From assembly GCA_014801535.1 (NCBI GenBank), contig JAAVEA010000031.1, forward strand, positions 1-64,000: 64,000 nucleotides of DNA, written 5' to 3'. The notes under the pieces were generated by a model. The model was not told the origin of the DNA and did not search any database. It worked only from the letters and a program-made list of their open reading frames with translations. Shown piece after piece: positions 37,019 through 46,239 of the stretch. Numbering within the stretch: position 1 is the first letter of the stretch; each line of letters starts with the position of its first letter. Position numbers and translations under genes: made by a program. The stretch is from Bacteroides sp. GTDB taxonomy: Bacteria; Bacteroidota; Bacteroidia; Bacteroidales; Muribaculaceae.

Positions 37019-37984
37019 ATGAAGCATAAGACATTAGGAACAGAAGAATTTTTAGGGGCTGTGGTGTTAGCCATAGCCCTTTCAATTATATATTACTTCT
37101 CGGAAGCACACACGGCAAACACCTCAAATCTGGGAGTGTGTCTCCCGTCTCCGAACCTCTGGCCTATTCCGGAACTCTGGTCGTGGGGATTGAATCTCGC
37201 CCTGATCTTAGGCACCGGGATAGCGCTTCATTTCTTCAATAAAGCCTTTTCGGTGATTCAGACCGCCGACATGGTGCTTCCGTCGATGTTTCTGATACTG
37301 ACTGTGAGCAATCCCTGGGCCGATGGAATGCTCGGCTCATCATCGCTTATGGTGGCGATCAACCTCCTCTGTATGTCGACCATATTCACATGCTACAAAT
37401 CCAATAACGCCACTCAGGAGATTTTCGTTGTAGCAACAATGCTCTCTTTAGGAAGTATGTTCCAATATGGATTCATATTCCTTATGCCCGGCTATATACT
37501 CATAGCAATAATGATGAAATGTTTCCACATCCGTGAATTAGTTTCATTCATTATGGGAATATGCGCCCCTTACTGGATAGCGATAGGAATGGGAATAGTG
37601 CCTTTAGATTCATTCCATTTTCCGGAATTCACAAGTCTATTCAACAGTTTTTCCTCAAAGGGTGATATACTTGTGGGGGGAATAAGCATCGGGCTGACAG
37701 CACTTGTGGCGATACTTATGGCCCTGAACAATGCTGTGAAACTTTATGCCGGAAACACCCAGAGAAGACTTTACAATAATGCCATAGCCATCATAGGGTT
37801 GGTCTGTGCGGCCGGGATAGCAGTAGATTTCAACAATCTCACCACCTATCTCGCATCGTTCTATCTGGCAGCGGCCGTGCAGATAGCCAACACATTCGCT
37901 CTCTGGAATATAAGAAAAGCCACTCTTTGGCTGGGGATAATAACAGCAATATATGTCATATTGTTCCTGATCATGGTGTTGTAA
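37019..37984 (+). CDS. Unknown polytopic membrane protein
   Basis: 321 aa with roughly nine hydrophobic segments covering almost the whole chain; loops are short. I do not recognise a catalytic motif. It resembles in layout the uncharacterised Bacteroidota membrane proteins of the DUF6427 kind, but I cannot confirm the family by eye. It lies 39 bases after the THUMP methyltransferase and 20 before pdxB on the same strand, so it is probably co-transcribed with one or both. Transport or membrane-assembly roles are possible; none is shown. Confidence 0.75.
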   Translation: MKHKTLGTEEFLGAVVLAIALSIIYYFSEAHTANTSNLGVCLPSPNLWPIPELWSWGLNLALILGTGIALHFFNKAFSVIQTADMVLPSMFLILTVSNPWADGMLGSSSLMVAINLLCMSTIFTCYKSNNATQEIFVVATMLSLGSMFQYGFIFLMPGYILIAIMMKCFHIRELVSFIMGICAPYWIAIGMGIVPLDSFHFPEFTSLFNSFSSKGDILVGGISIGLTALVAILMALNNAVKLYAGNTQRRLYNNAIAIIGLVCAAGIAVDFNNLTTYLASFYLAAAVQIANTFALWNIRKATLWLGIITAIYVILFLIMVL

Positions 37985-38004
37985 AATAGCTCTACAGAAA
38001 TCTC

Positions 38005-39075
38005 ATGCATAATAACAGACCCCGATTAAAGATTGACAAAAACATCCCCTATATAAAAAACCGTCTGGAAGATGTTGCGGATGTGGATTATCTCGACCAG
38101 CATGATTTTACAAAAGAATCTGTAAAAGATGCCGATGCCCTCATAGTACGGACTCGGACACTGTGTGACGCCGATCTTCTTGAGGGTTCCGATGTCAGAC
38201 TTGTTGTCACTGCAACCATAGGAACCGACCATATCGACCTGAATTATTGTAGGGAAAATGGGATTGAAGTGCATAACAGCCCCGGGTGCAACGCTCCCGG
38301 TGTGGCGCAATATGTATGGAGTTCAATCCTTCATTTGGGTTTCCGCCCCGGCAAAGATAAGATAGGAGTAGTGGGATATGGAAATGTAGGAAGCATCGTT
38401 GCCGACTGGGGCAGGCAGACCGGAACAGAAGTTCTTGTGTCAGACCCTCCCAAATCGCGTAAAGCACTCGATGAAGGGAAGAGAATGATTCAAGAGAAAA
38501 AAGATGAAGCCGATATACGTGAAGCCTCACTTACGGAGATTCTCAGGGAATGCGATGTGATAACACTTCACACGCCGCTCATAAAAGAAGGGAACGACCC
38601 AACATACCATCTCATTGGTGAAAAAGAATTGAATCTGATGAAGCCCGGAGCTATCCTCGTCAACGCTGCCCGCGGTCCGGTTGTAGATTCCAAAGCACTC
38701 AAGGAGGCTTTGAAAGAGAAACGTATAAGAGCCGTGATCGACACATGGGAAGGGGAGCCGGAGATCGATAGAGAATTGCTTGAACAGACCTCAATAGCCA
38801 CTCCTCATATAGCCGGATACTCACGTCAGGGAAAAGAACGAGCCACAAGAATGGCGATAGAGGCGGTGAATCAATTCTTCAGAACAGATGGTGATACATG
38901 CGGACTTACAGGAAATTATGAACCTCCGCTTAAGCTTACACCTGAGGAAATAATGGAATCCTACAATCCATATGAGGATGATTGCATGTTAAGGGACAAC
39001 CCCGCTGCGTTCGAACAGCTAAGGCATGATTATAAATATCGCGAAGAGACCGGAAATAAACACGTCTGCTTATGA
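38005..39075 (+). CDS. pdxB: 4-phosphoerythronate dehydrogenase (PdxB)
   Basis: 356 aa, D-isomer-specific 2-hydroxyacid dehydrogenase family. Oxidises 4-phospho-D-erythronate in the DXP-dependent route to pyridoxal phosphate. ATIGTDHIDL and NSPGCNAPGVAQYV (about residues 72-98) are PdxB-type substrate motifs; the NAD site is VVGYGNVGSIV (about 121-131). Catalytic Arg (NAARGP), Glu (GEPE) and His (TPHIAGYS) are present. The C-terminal dimerisation tail is shorter than in E. coli PdxB (378 aa). The stop overlaps the next ATG by 4 bases. Confidence 0.9.
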   Translation: MHNNRPRLKIDKNIPYIKNRLEDVADVDYLDQHDFTKESVKDADALIVRTRTLCDADLLEGSDVRLVVTATIGTDHIDLNYCRENGIEVHNSPGCNAPGVAQYVWSSILHLGFRPGKDKIGVVGYGNVGSIVADWGRQTGTEVLVSDPPKSRKALDEGKRMIQEKKDEADIREASLTEILRECDVITLHTPLIKEGNDPTYHLIGEKELNLMKPGAILVNAARGPVVDSKALKEALKEKRIRAVIDTWEGEPEIDRELLEQTSIATPHIAGYSRQGKERATRMAIEAVNQFFRTDGDTCGLTGNYEPPLKLTPEEIMESYNPYEDDCMLRDNPAAFEQLRHDYKYREETGNKHVCL

Positions 39076-39746
39076 AGAATTACAGCAAAAGATTTTATGT
39101 GGTCTGGAAAGGCCGTGAACCCGGGGTCTATGATGATTTCAACGATGCCATGGCACAAGTTGATGATTTTCCCGGAGCGATGTTCAAGAGCTATGAGACA
39201 TCTGCAGAAGCAGCCGCTGCATTCCGCAAAGGAGAGAGCCGTCAGGATCGTTCCGAACTAACCAATCTGCTTGTAGGAGCAGGAGAACATAATCTTCCGA
39301 AGGCAGGTCAGCCAGACTATTTCCAGTTTCAAGAGATCGATCTCAACGGATGGGCCGTAGATGCATCATGCCTGGGGAATCCCGGAAAAATGGAATATCG
39401 TGGTGTGGAGCTTATGACCGGGAAGGAGATTTTCCGTGTGGGTCCTTTCGAACAATCCACCAACAATATAGGGGAATTCTTAGCTATTGTCCATGCTTTG
39501 GCATTGCAGAATCAAAGCGGCGAACGTCACACCATCTACAGCGACTCAAAGACCGGGATGGCATGGGTGAGAAACAGGAAGGTGAAGACCCAGCTCACGC
39601 GTAATTCAAAGAATGAGAAATGTTTCCGCATGATGGAGCGCGCCCTGTCGTGGCTCAACAGTCATCCGGCCTCAGAATATCCCAAGATATTGAAGTGGGA
39701 AACAGACCGTTGGGGGGAAGTGCCGGCCGATTTCGGGAGAAAGTGA
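39072..39746 (+). CDS. rnhA: RNase H1 with viroplasmin-type N-terminal domain
   Basis: 224 aa. Cleaves the RNA strand of RNA-DNA hybrids. The N-terminal 50 residues (FYVVWKGREPGVYDDF, FKSYETSAEAAAAF) are the viroplasmin/HBD hybrid-binding domain. The RNase H domain supplies Asp97 (VDAS), Glu135 (NIGEF), Asp158 (YSDSK) and Asp220 (PADFG) as the metal-binding set. The C-terminal WGEVPADFGRK ending is typical of Bacteroidota members. The ATGA overlap with pdxB and TGATG overlap with queG indicate translational coupling of all three. Confidence 0.93.
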   Translation: MKNYSKRFYVVWKGREPGVYDDFNDAMAQVDDFPGAMFKSYETSAEAAAAFRKGESRQDRSELTNLLVGAGEHNLPKAGQPDYFQFQEIDLNGWAVDASCLGNPGKMEYRGVELMTGKEIFRVGPFEQSTNNIGEFLAIVHALALQNQSGERHTIYSDSKTGMAWVRNRKVKTQLTRNSKNEKCFRMMERALSWLNSHPASEYPKILKWETDRWGEVPADFGRK

Positions 39747-40684
39747 TGATTGGAGAGATTACTTCCATATTGGAACAAAGCGGAGCTGTGGCCGTAGGGT
39801 TAGCCAAGGCGGCTCCGGTGGAGGAGAGTGCGTGGAAAGGTTTCCTCGACTGGATAAGGAGGAGAGGACATGCCGGAATGGGATATATGGAGAATCATAG
39901 CGCCATACGTCGTGATCCGCGACTCCTTCTGGAAAGTGCAAAGAGCATCATATCCTTGGCATTTCCATTCAAACCTCCACAATTCAGGGAAAAGGATAAG
40001 GAGATGATAGCCTGCTATGCCTACGGACTCGACTACCACGACGTGATAAGGAAACGCCTTAACCGGGCAGTGGAGGAGATGCGGGAATCTTTTGGAGGAG
40101 AATATAGGATATGCGTTGATTCAGCTCCTATAATGGAGCGGTATTGGGCTGTAAAGGCAGGAATAGGAAAGATTGGAGCTAACGGTGCCGTGATTGTTCC
40201 GGGTCATGGGAATATGGTGTTTCTGGCAGAAATAGTCACGACACTCGATATCGACTGCTCAGGAAATCCTTTAAAACTTGATAATGATTACCGGCATTGT
40301 CTTCATTGCGGTGAATGCATCGGCGAGTGCCCGGCGAGTGCGCTGCTCACAGACGGAACGGTGGAATCATCACGATGCCTTAGCTATCTCACCATCGAAC
40401 ATCGCGGAGAATGGACCGAACCGGAAGCAATCGAGGCCATGAATACAGATGCCGGGAAAAACCTCATATTCGGTTGCGACCTTTGCCTGAGAAACTGCCC
40501 ACTGAACTATGACACACCATCCACTGCAATTCATGAATTCCTACCTTCAAGAGAAGTGATGGAGCTAAGCAAGGAAAAGATAGCGGAACTAAAACAGGAA
40601 GATTTTTCCCGCATTTTCAAAGGTTCTCCCATAAAAAGGTGCAAACTTAGCGGATTGAAACGAAATATCGGTGAAAACTTATAA
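39746..40684 (+). CDS. queG: Epoxyqueuosine reductase (QueG)
   Basis: 312 aa. Reduces epoxyqueuosine to queuosine in the wobble base of tRNA Asp, Asn, His and Tyr; cobalamin- and Fe-S-dependent. Two 4Fe-4S clusters are visible: Cys185, 188, 191, 195 and Cys211, 244, 247, 251. The start chosen is the ATG at 39746, which overlaps the RNase H stop; the frame stays open upstream to 39620, but that part lies inside rnhA and is not conserved. It lacks the long C-terminal HEAT-like extension found in some QueG. The window's own tRNA-Asp (GTC) is a predicted substrate. Confidence 0.93.
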   Translation: MIGEITSILEQSGAVAVGLAKAAPVEESAWKGFLDWIRRRGHAGMGYMENHSAIRRDPRLLLESAKSIISLAFPFKPPQFREKDKEMIACYAYGLDYHDVIRKRLNRAVEEMRESFGGEYRICVDSAPIMERYWAVKAGIGKIGANGAVIVPGHGNMVFLAEIVTTLDIDCSGNPLKLDNDYRHCLHCGECIGECPASALLTDGTVESSRCLSYLTIEHRGEWTEPEAIEAMNTDAGKNLIFGCDLCLRNCPLNYDTPSTAIHEFLPSREVMELSKEKIAELKQEDFSRIFKGSPIKRCKLSGLKRNIGENL

Positions 40685-40701
40685 TAATTTAGTGTTTAAA
40701 C

Positions 40702-40733
40702 TTGCAAAATTCCATAAAAATTAATTAAATTTG
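40702..40733 (+). promoter_or_regulatory. Promoter for the first endonuclease I gene
   Basis: CTTG ending at 40704 (TTG 40702-40704), a 21-base spacer and TAAATTTG (40726-40733) fit the Bacteroidota consensus. The predicted leader is about 90 bases to the ATG at 40828. Confidence 0.65.
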
Positions 40734-40827
40734 AAGCCGTAAACCTACCATTCAAGGCCTCCCCCCATACATGAAGCCCCAAAGAGGCACAACGGGAGAA
40801 GGACTAACCAAAAAAGACTCAATCATC

Positions 40828-42405
40828 ATGAATATAAGAAATAATTTTATCCTTTTCGGAACACTTATCCTTTCAGCGGCCGGTCTCATGGCACAAGCCC
40901 CTGCGGGCTATTATGACTCCCTCGACGGAAAGAGTGGAGCAGAACTTAAAAAGGCTGTAAAAAACATAGGAAAAAAAGGCTTTCACGCTATTTCCTACAG
41001 CAGCGGCACATGGAATGCCTTCCGTACAACCGATGTAAGAATGATTGACGGGAAAGAATGTTGGTGGGATATGTACAGCTCCAATAATGTAGCTGTTTCC
41101 TCCGGCCATTCAGGCATGAATGTGGAACATTCCGTCGCCAACTCCTGGTGGGGTAAAACCCAAAATGATGCCTATAAAGACATCGTGCATCTCAATCCTT
41201 CAAATGCGGATGCCAACAGCAGAAAGGCGAATTTCCCGCTTGGTGAGATAGCCACAGGGAAATGGGACAACGGCATAACCTTCGTGGGCACGCCCAAGAG
41301 CGGCCAAGGTGGCGGATGCACCACCGTCTACGAACCTCACGATATGTATAAGGGAGATTTCGCACGCGTCTTCATGTACATGTTCACCATCTATGATGAC
41401 ATAAGCTGGCAAAACGCCACCAATACAGGTGACGGACGCGGAAGAATGTATACATATTCAGGTGGAGTGGCCGAACTCCAGCCATGGGCATACAACCTCA
41501 TGCTCGCCTGGAGTGCAAACGACCCGGTGAGCGAAAAGGAGATAAACCGTAACAACGGTATCCAGAAAGAACAAGGAAACCGCAATCCATTTATCGACCT
41601 TCCCGATCTGGCCGACTATATATGGGGATCAAAGAAAAATGAAGTTTATCATATTGACGGCGCACATATCCCCGATCCGACTCCGAACCCCGGAGAAACA
41701 GATCCCGATCCTGTAATTCCGGAAAATCCCGTCACCCCGGATATGGAAGGTAAGTATATACTTGTTGAAAATCAGAATGATCTGATTGACGGCGAGAAAT
41801 ATATAATGGTATCTCATGATACTAACCTCGCTCTCTCTATCACAACCGGAAACAATTGTCTGAATCCTACCACTCAGATTAGCATCGTCAACGGAATGAT
41901 TGAGGAAACACCCGAACAGACAGCCCTGATAACACTCGAGGTCTCAGGCAACAGCTATCGTCTGCGCTTATCGGATATGAACGGTCATGACCTCGGCTAT
42001 CTTGCGTCGCCTAAGTCAAAGGTGCTTAGCATAGCGGCCTCGGCAGAAGAGACCGGCACAGAAGCCACAATCAGCGTTTCCGGTGACAAAACTGATATAA
42101 TCTACGGCACAGCCGGACACCTGAAGTATAATGCAAGCGCAAAAATGTGGCGTACATATCCCAGTGGTCAGGAAGATCTGAATCTCTATAAGTTCATACC
42201 AAAGAACACAACGACAGGAATCATGGAAGTTTCCGACACACCTTTCTGCGTCACCATCTCAGGTAACAGCATCATTGCTCCCGAGGGCAGTCTTATCTTC
42301 GACCTAAACGGCCGTGCAGTGAATGGTGAGAACCTCGAGAAAGGAGTCTATATCGTTGTCTCACCCGAAAGAGCCAAGACAGTGAAAGCTATGGTGGGAT
42401 TCTGA
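40828..42405 (+). CDS. Secreted endonuclease I family protein, paralog 1
   Basis: 525 aa. The signal peptide (MNIRNNFILFGTLILSAAGLMAQA, described here by its hydrophobic core at residues 8-19 and AQA site near 23) sets the start at 40828; an in-frame ATG at 40771 would bury it. Endonuclease I core: VEHSVANSWWG with His101, then VHLNPSNADANSRK and FPLGEI. After about residue 290 comes a Pro-rich linker, a beta-rich domain with LKYNAS, and a C-terminal module LIFDLNGRAV...GVYIV that resembles a type IX sorting domain. Predicted exported DNase or RNase, perhaps for nucleotide scavenging. Confidence 0.87.
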   Translation: MNIRNNFILFGTLILSAAGLMAQAPAGYYDSLDGKSGAELKKAVKNIGKKGFHAISYSSGTWNAFRTTDVRMIDGKECWWDMYSSNNVAVSSGHSGMNVEHSVANSWWGKTQNDAYKDIVHLNPSNADANSRKANFPLGEIATGKWDNGITFVGTPKSGQGGGCTTVYEPHDMYKGDFARVFMYMFTIYDDISWQNATNTGDGRGRMYTYSGGVAELQPWAYNLMLAWSANDPVSEKEINRNNGIQKEQGNRNPFIDLPDLADYIWGSKKNEVYHIDGAHIPDPTPNPGETDPDPVIPENPVTPDMEGKYILVENQNDLIDGEKYIMVSHDTNLALSITTGNNCLNPTTQISIVNGMIEETPEQTALITLEVSGNSYRLRLSDMNGHDLGYLASPKSKVLSIAASAEETGTEATISVSGDKTDIIYGTAGHLKYNASAKMWRTYPSGQEDLNLYKFIPKNTTTGIMEVSDTPFCVTISGNSIIAPEGSLIFDLNGRAVNGENLEKGVYIVVSPERAKTVKAMVGF

Positions 42406-42443
42406 TAGCACTACATTTTCTATAACCTGACAAAAACGATAAA

Positions 42444-44246
42444 ATGAAAAAAATTATATTGGCCGCCAGCATCGCCACCGCTATAATTGCACAGGCTGAA
42501 ATCCCGGCAGGTTATTACAATTCTTTATCCGGCAAAAAGGGTGAGGAATTGAAAACCGCCGTGAAAGCTGTGGCTCATCCCGACGACTATATCAGAGTGG
42601 AATATGGTAAAAACACCACATGGGAAGCATTCCGGAACACCGATGTGAGAACTATCAATGGAATGACTATCTGGTGGGACATGTATAGCAATAAAATGGT
42701 TCCTACCTCCACTACTGACGGATTAAACATAGAGCATTCAGTGGCTAATTCATGGTTTGGTGCCAAAGATGCCAAGGATGCCTACGCTGATCTTATACAT
42801 CTTAACCCGTCTAACGAGGCGGCCAATAATCAGAAAGGAGACCTCCCCTTGGGTGAGGTGGCTACCATTTCATGGCAAAATGAACTTGTAAAGATAGGAG
42901 CGCCAAAAGCAGGAACAGCCGGCTCTGCATCAAAGGTATTTGAACCGGCCGACGAATATAAAGGGGACTTCGCCCGAGCATATTTCTATATCTTCACCGT
43001 ATATGATGGGGAGACCTGGAAAAGCGACCAGCCAATGTATAAATATGATGAAGTCGCCACATTAGAGCCATGGGCTGTGGATCTGCTCTGTCGCTGGGCC
43101 GCTGAAGACCCCGTTGACTCCAAGGAGATAAAACGAAACGACGAGATCTTCAAGATTCAGAAGAACCGCAATCCTTTCATAGATTATCCGGAGCTGATCG
43201 ACCATATATGGGGTGGCAAGAAGGATGTGGCTTTCACACCCGGTAAGCAGGCCGAAGCAATCGACCGCCCGGCCGAACCGGTATTCACATCACGCCGCCT
43301 TACTGCGGTGAATACATACTCTTCACGTTGGTGGGACAGTGAGGTTATTGGAATCACTCACGGAGATGGCGACCTATGGGTGAGCATCAATGGTGGCGAT
43401 TACCAGCAATACGGACCCGGAGTGGAGATCCCCTCCGCATCGAGTCATGGAGCAACGATGTCATTATCTGCCTACACGGAGGCTGAGAGCAACGGCCTAA
43501 CATTAAGAAGCTCGACCGCTTATCTCACGCTTACCGGCCGCGACCCGCAGATTGACGACTATACTGAAGCTCTCTATACCCCCGTTACCTCCGATTCAGA
43601 ATTAATCATCACACCCGAAACCTTATATATCCTCTATTCCTCCTCCAACGGCCACATAATGGGACATAACGGAGGAACATCCTCTTCAAGCTTTATGCCC
43701 GATGCAGGAGAAGTGGATTTCCAAGGTGACGAGATAAACCGTCTCCCCATGGAAGCTGCCATAATCCGCTTCAAGCAGAGCGAAGGGGGGAAATATCTCC
43801 TGGAGGTTCTGGATGCCCTGAATAACAGATCCAAGGGATTCTGGAATGTGGGAGGCTCAGGCAATAAGAATACACTTAAATCTAATACAGGGACAAGCAC
43901 TGAAGTCAAAATCGATGATGACGGCACTGCCCTTATCACCTTCGATGGAGGCAGAACATTAAAGTATAATGCCTCACAACCACGCTTCACCAACTACAAC
44001 ACAGCACAGACTCCGGTGAAGCTGGCCCGTTTCTCATCATTTCTGGATATTGCGTCAGCAATTGAAAACGTGGATGGTGACGACGAGGGTTGCATCGCTA
44101 TCGATGGCAATAACATCCACCTCCCTCAAGGCTGGTCTCTCTTTGAATTAAACGGCCGTCAGTCAGAAGGCAAATCTCTCGAGCCGGGCATATATATTGC
44201 TCGTTCGGCAAAAGGGAAAGCTGTCAAGATACTGATAACCAAATAA
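42444..44246 (+). CDS. Secreted endonuclease I family protein, paralog 2
   Basis: 600 aa. Signal peptide ending AQA at about residue 18. Same plan as paralog 1: IEHSVANSWFG with His98, LIHLNPSNEAANNQK and LPLGEV in the nuclease core, then a linker, an added region (about residues 275-370: SRRLTAVNTYS, YLTLTGR) not present in paralog 1, a beta-rich domain with LKYNAS, and a terminal FELNGRQ...GIYIARS module. It starts 38 bases after paralog 1, so it arose by tandem duplication and probably shares its transcript. The cores have diverged well beyond recent copies. Confidence 0.87.
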   Translation: MKKIILAASIATAIIAQAEIPAGYYNSLSGKKGEELKTAVKAVAHPDDYIRVEYGKNTTWEAFRNTDVRTINGMTIWWDMYSNKMVPTSTTDGLNIEHSVANSWFGAKDAKDAYADLIHLNPSNEAANNQKGDLPLGEVATISWQNELVKIGAPKAGTAGSASKVFEPADEYKGDFARAYFYIFTVYDGETWKSDQPMYKYDEVATLEPWAVDLLCRWAAEDPVDSKEIKRNDEIFKIQKNRNPFIDYPELIDHIWGGKKDVAFTPGKQAEAIDRPAEPVFTSRRLTAVNTYSSRWWDSEVIGITHGDGDLWVSINGGDYQQYGPGVEIPSASSHGATMSLSAYTEAESNGLTLRSSTAYLTLTGRDPQIDDYTEALYTPVTSDSELIITPETLYILYSSSNGHIMGHNGGTSSSSFMPDAGEVDFQGDEINRLPMEAAIIRFKQSEGGKYLLEVLDALNNRSKGFWNVGGSGNKNTLKSNTGTSTEVKIDDDGTALITFDGGRTLKYNASQPRFTNYNTAQTPVKLARFSSFLDIASAIENVDGDDEGCIAIDGNNIHLPQGWSLFELNGRQSEGKSLEPGIYIARSAKGKAVKILITK

Positions 44247-44255
44247 CCTTAAATC

Positions 44256-44286
44256 TTGGTTTTCTAAGAATTATTATTTAATTTTG
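44256..44286 (+). promoter_or_regulatory. Promoter for korAB
   Basis: TTG (44256-44258), a 20-base spacer and TAATTTTG (44279-44286) match the consensus. Predicted leader of about 75 bases before the ATG at 44368. Confidence 0.7.
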
Positions 44287-44367
44287 CGCAAGACAAGACC
44301 CGTGAGGCGTCTTGCGCTCCGGCAGAGGCCGGGAGTTCCACAATTTTATTTAACAAAACTATTCGTT

Positions 44368-46221
44368 ATGTCAAAAGAAACGAATGTAAAGACCATCGAC
44401 AGAGTGGTTATCCGATTCGCCGGCGACTCCGGCGACGGAATGCAGCTTGCCGGAAATATATTCTCTAATATTTCGGCAGGAGAAGGGAACGAGATATCCA
44501 CATTCCCCGATTATCCGGCGGAAATACGCGCCCCGCAAGGTTCGCTTAGTGGAGTGTCAGGATATCAGGTTAGCGTCGGAAGGGATGTGCATACTCCCGG
44601 AGATGCGGCTGATGTGCTTGTGGCGATGAATCCCGCAGCTTTGAAAACCAACCTGAAATATCTCCGTCCCGACGGAATCATCATCTGCGATGAAGAATCA
44701 TTTACCCCTGCTAATCTGAAAAAAGCGGAATATACCACTGATAATCCCATAGAGGAATTAGGTATCAACCCCGATCGAATTCTGCTCGTGCCTATGGCGA
44801 CGCTGCTGAAGCACACTCTGGCCGATTCAGGTCTCGACCAGAAAGCGATGATGAAATGCAAGAATATGCTTGCACTGGGTGTGATCTGCTGGCTTTTCGA
44901 CCGTCCGGTGGAAAGCGTGCTTAAAAAACTTCAGGCCAAGTTCGCAAAGAAACCTGCCGTTTATGAGGCTAATGCGAAAGTGGTGCAGGCCGGTTGGGAT
45001 TACGGCCACAACACCCACAGCTCTATGCCCGTATATCGTATAGAGTCTTCTGAATCAGCTCCCGGAACATATATAGACATAACCGGCAACACCGCCACAG
45101 CATGGGGTCTGATAATGGCCTCTGAGAAAAGTGGTCGCCCGCTATTCTTAGGCTCATATCCTATCACTCCGGCCACCGATATTCTTCACGAACTCGCCAA
45201 ACGCAAAGACCTCGGCGTGAAAGCTATCCAGATGGAAGATGAGATAGCAGGTGTGTGCTCGGCAATAGGCGCTTCCTATGCCGGTCGCCTGGCCGTTACC
45301 TCTACTTCCGGTCCCGGTCTCTCACTTAAATCAGAGGGAATAGGTCTTGCCGTTATGGCTGAGCTTCCCCTGGTTGTAGTGGATGTTCAGCGTGGAGGAC
45401 CTTCTACGGGTCTCCCCACGAAGACAGAACAGACCGACCTTATGCAGGCACTCTACGGCCGCAACGGTGAGTCTCCTCTCTGCGTTGTAGCCGCCACAAG
45501 CCCCACCGACTGCTTCGACATGGCCTTCAATGCCGCCAAGATAGCTGTTGAACATATGACTCCCGTCATCCTCCTTACAGATGCCTTCATCGCCAACGGC
45601 TCATCTGCATGGAGAGTGCCTGAAGAGAAAGACTATCCCGAAATCACTCCGCGCTTCGTGTCGGAAGATCAGATCAAAGCCGGATGGAAACCCTACGACC
45701 GCACTGGAGAAGACTTCTCACGCTTCTGGGCGGTGCCCGGCACAGAGGGCGCAATGCACCGTGTGGGAGGTCTTGAAAAAGACTTCAACACCTCCGTGAT
45801 CTCTACCGATGGCCCCAACCATCAGAAAATGGTTGAAGCTCGCCGCCGTAAAGTTGCTGCAATAGCTAACGACATACCCCTGATGAAACCTCTCTTCGAT
45901 GAAGAAGACACCGACACTATATTGATAGGATGGGGTGGAACATACGGCCATCTCCGCACTGCGGCAACAGCCCTCAATGCCGAAGGGAAGAAAGTGGCTT
46001 TCTATCAGTTCCAGTATATCAACCCGATGCCCGAAAACGCTATTGAGTGCATCAGCCGTTACAAACGCATTATAGTTGCCGAGCTCAACACCGGTATGTT
46101 TGCCGACTACCTGCAGATGCATCTCCCGGGCAAAGAGATTCTTCGCATCAACAAAGTGGAGGGCCAGCCCTTCCTCGTGAAAGAGATTGTAGACGGTGTT
46201 AAAAAATTTATGGAGGATTAA
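44368..46221 (+). CDS. korA: 2-oxoacid:ferredoxin oxidoreductase, fused gamma-alpha subunit (KorA type)
   Basis: 617 aa. With the next gene forms a TPP and Fe-S enzyme that oxidises a 2-oxoacid, most likely 2-oxoglutarate, to its acyl-CoA with reduction of ferredoxin (or the reverse). The N-terminal gamma domain (about residues 10-190) begins RFAGDSGDGMQLAG; the alpha domain has YPITPATDILHEL, MEDEIAGV and TSTSGPGLSLKSEG. The ATG at 44368 (MSKETN) is the start; the frame is open upstream from a TTG at 44284, which lies at the promoter's -7 box. Substrate assignment is by family resemblance. Confidence 0.9.
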   Translation: MSKETNVKTIDRVVIRFAGDSGDGMQLAGNIFSNISAGEGNEISTFPDYPAEIRAPQGSLSGVSGYQVSVGRDVHTPGDAADVLVAMNPAALKTNLKYLRPDGIIICDEESFTPANLKKAEYTTDNPIEELGINPDRILLVPMATLLKHTLADSGLDQKAMMKCKNMLALGVICWLFDRPVESVLKKLQAKFAKKPAVYEANAKVVQAGWDYGHNTHSSMPVYRIESSESAPGTYIDITGNTATAWGLIMASEKSGRPLFLGSYPITPATDILHELAKRKDLGVKAIQMEDEIAGVCSAIGASYAGRLAVTSTSGPGLSLKSEGIGLAVMAELPLVVVDVQRGGPSTGLPTKTEQTDLMQALYGRNGESPLCVVAATSPTDCFDMAFNAAKIAVEHMTPVILLTDAFIANGSSAWRVPEEKDYPEITPRFVSEDQIKAGWKPYDRTGEDFSRFWAVPGTEGAMHRVGGLEKDFNTSVISTDGPNHQKMVEARRRKVAAIANDIPLMKPLFDEEDTDTILIGWGGTYGHLRTAATALNAEGKKVAFYQFQYINPMPENAIECISRYKRIIVAELNTGMFADYLQMHLPGKEILRINKVEGQPFLVKEIVDGVKKFMED

Positions 46222-46222
46222 T

Positions 46223-46230
46223 AAAGGAGG
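46223..46230 (+). promoter_or_regulatory. Strong Shine-Dalgarno for korB
   Basis: AAAGGAGG is an unusually good ribosome site for this window. It is 9 bases before the ATG at 46240 and only 3 before the ATG at 46234, favouring the later start. Confidence 0.6.
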
Positions 46231-46239
46231 AAAATGATT

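Noticed and set aside
39620-39745. Upstream extension of queG inside rnhA
   Set aside because: The extra 42 residues are a frame-shifted reading of RNase H; the ATG at 39746 overlaps the rnhA stop and starts on the QueG fold.
40771-40827. ATG at 40771 for endonuclease paralog 1
   Set aside because: It would put 19 charged residues ahead of a clear signal peptide.
44284-44367. TTG start for korA at 44284
   Set aside because: It overlaps the promoter -7 box; the ATG at 44368 begins the conserved domain.
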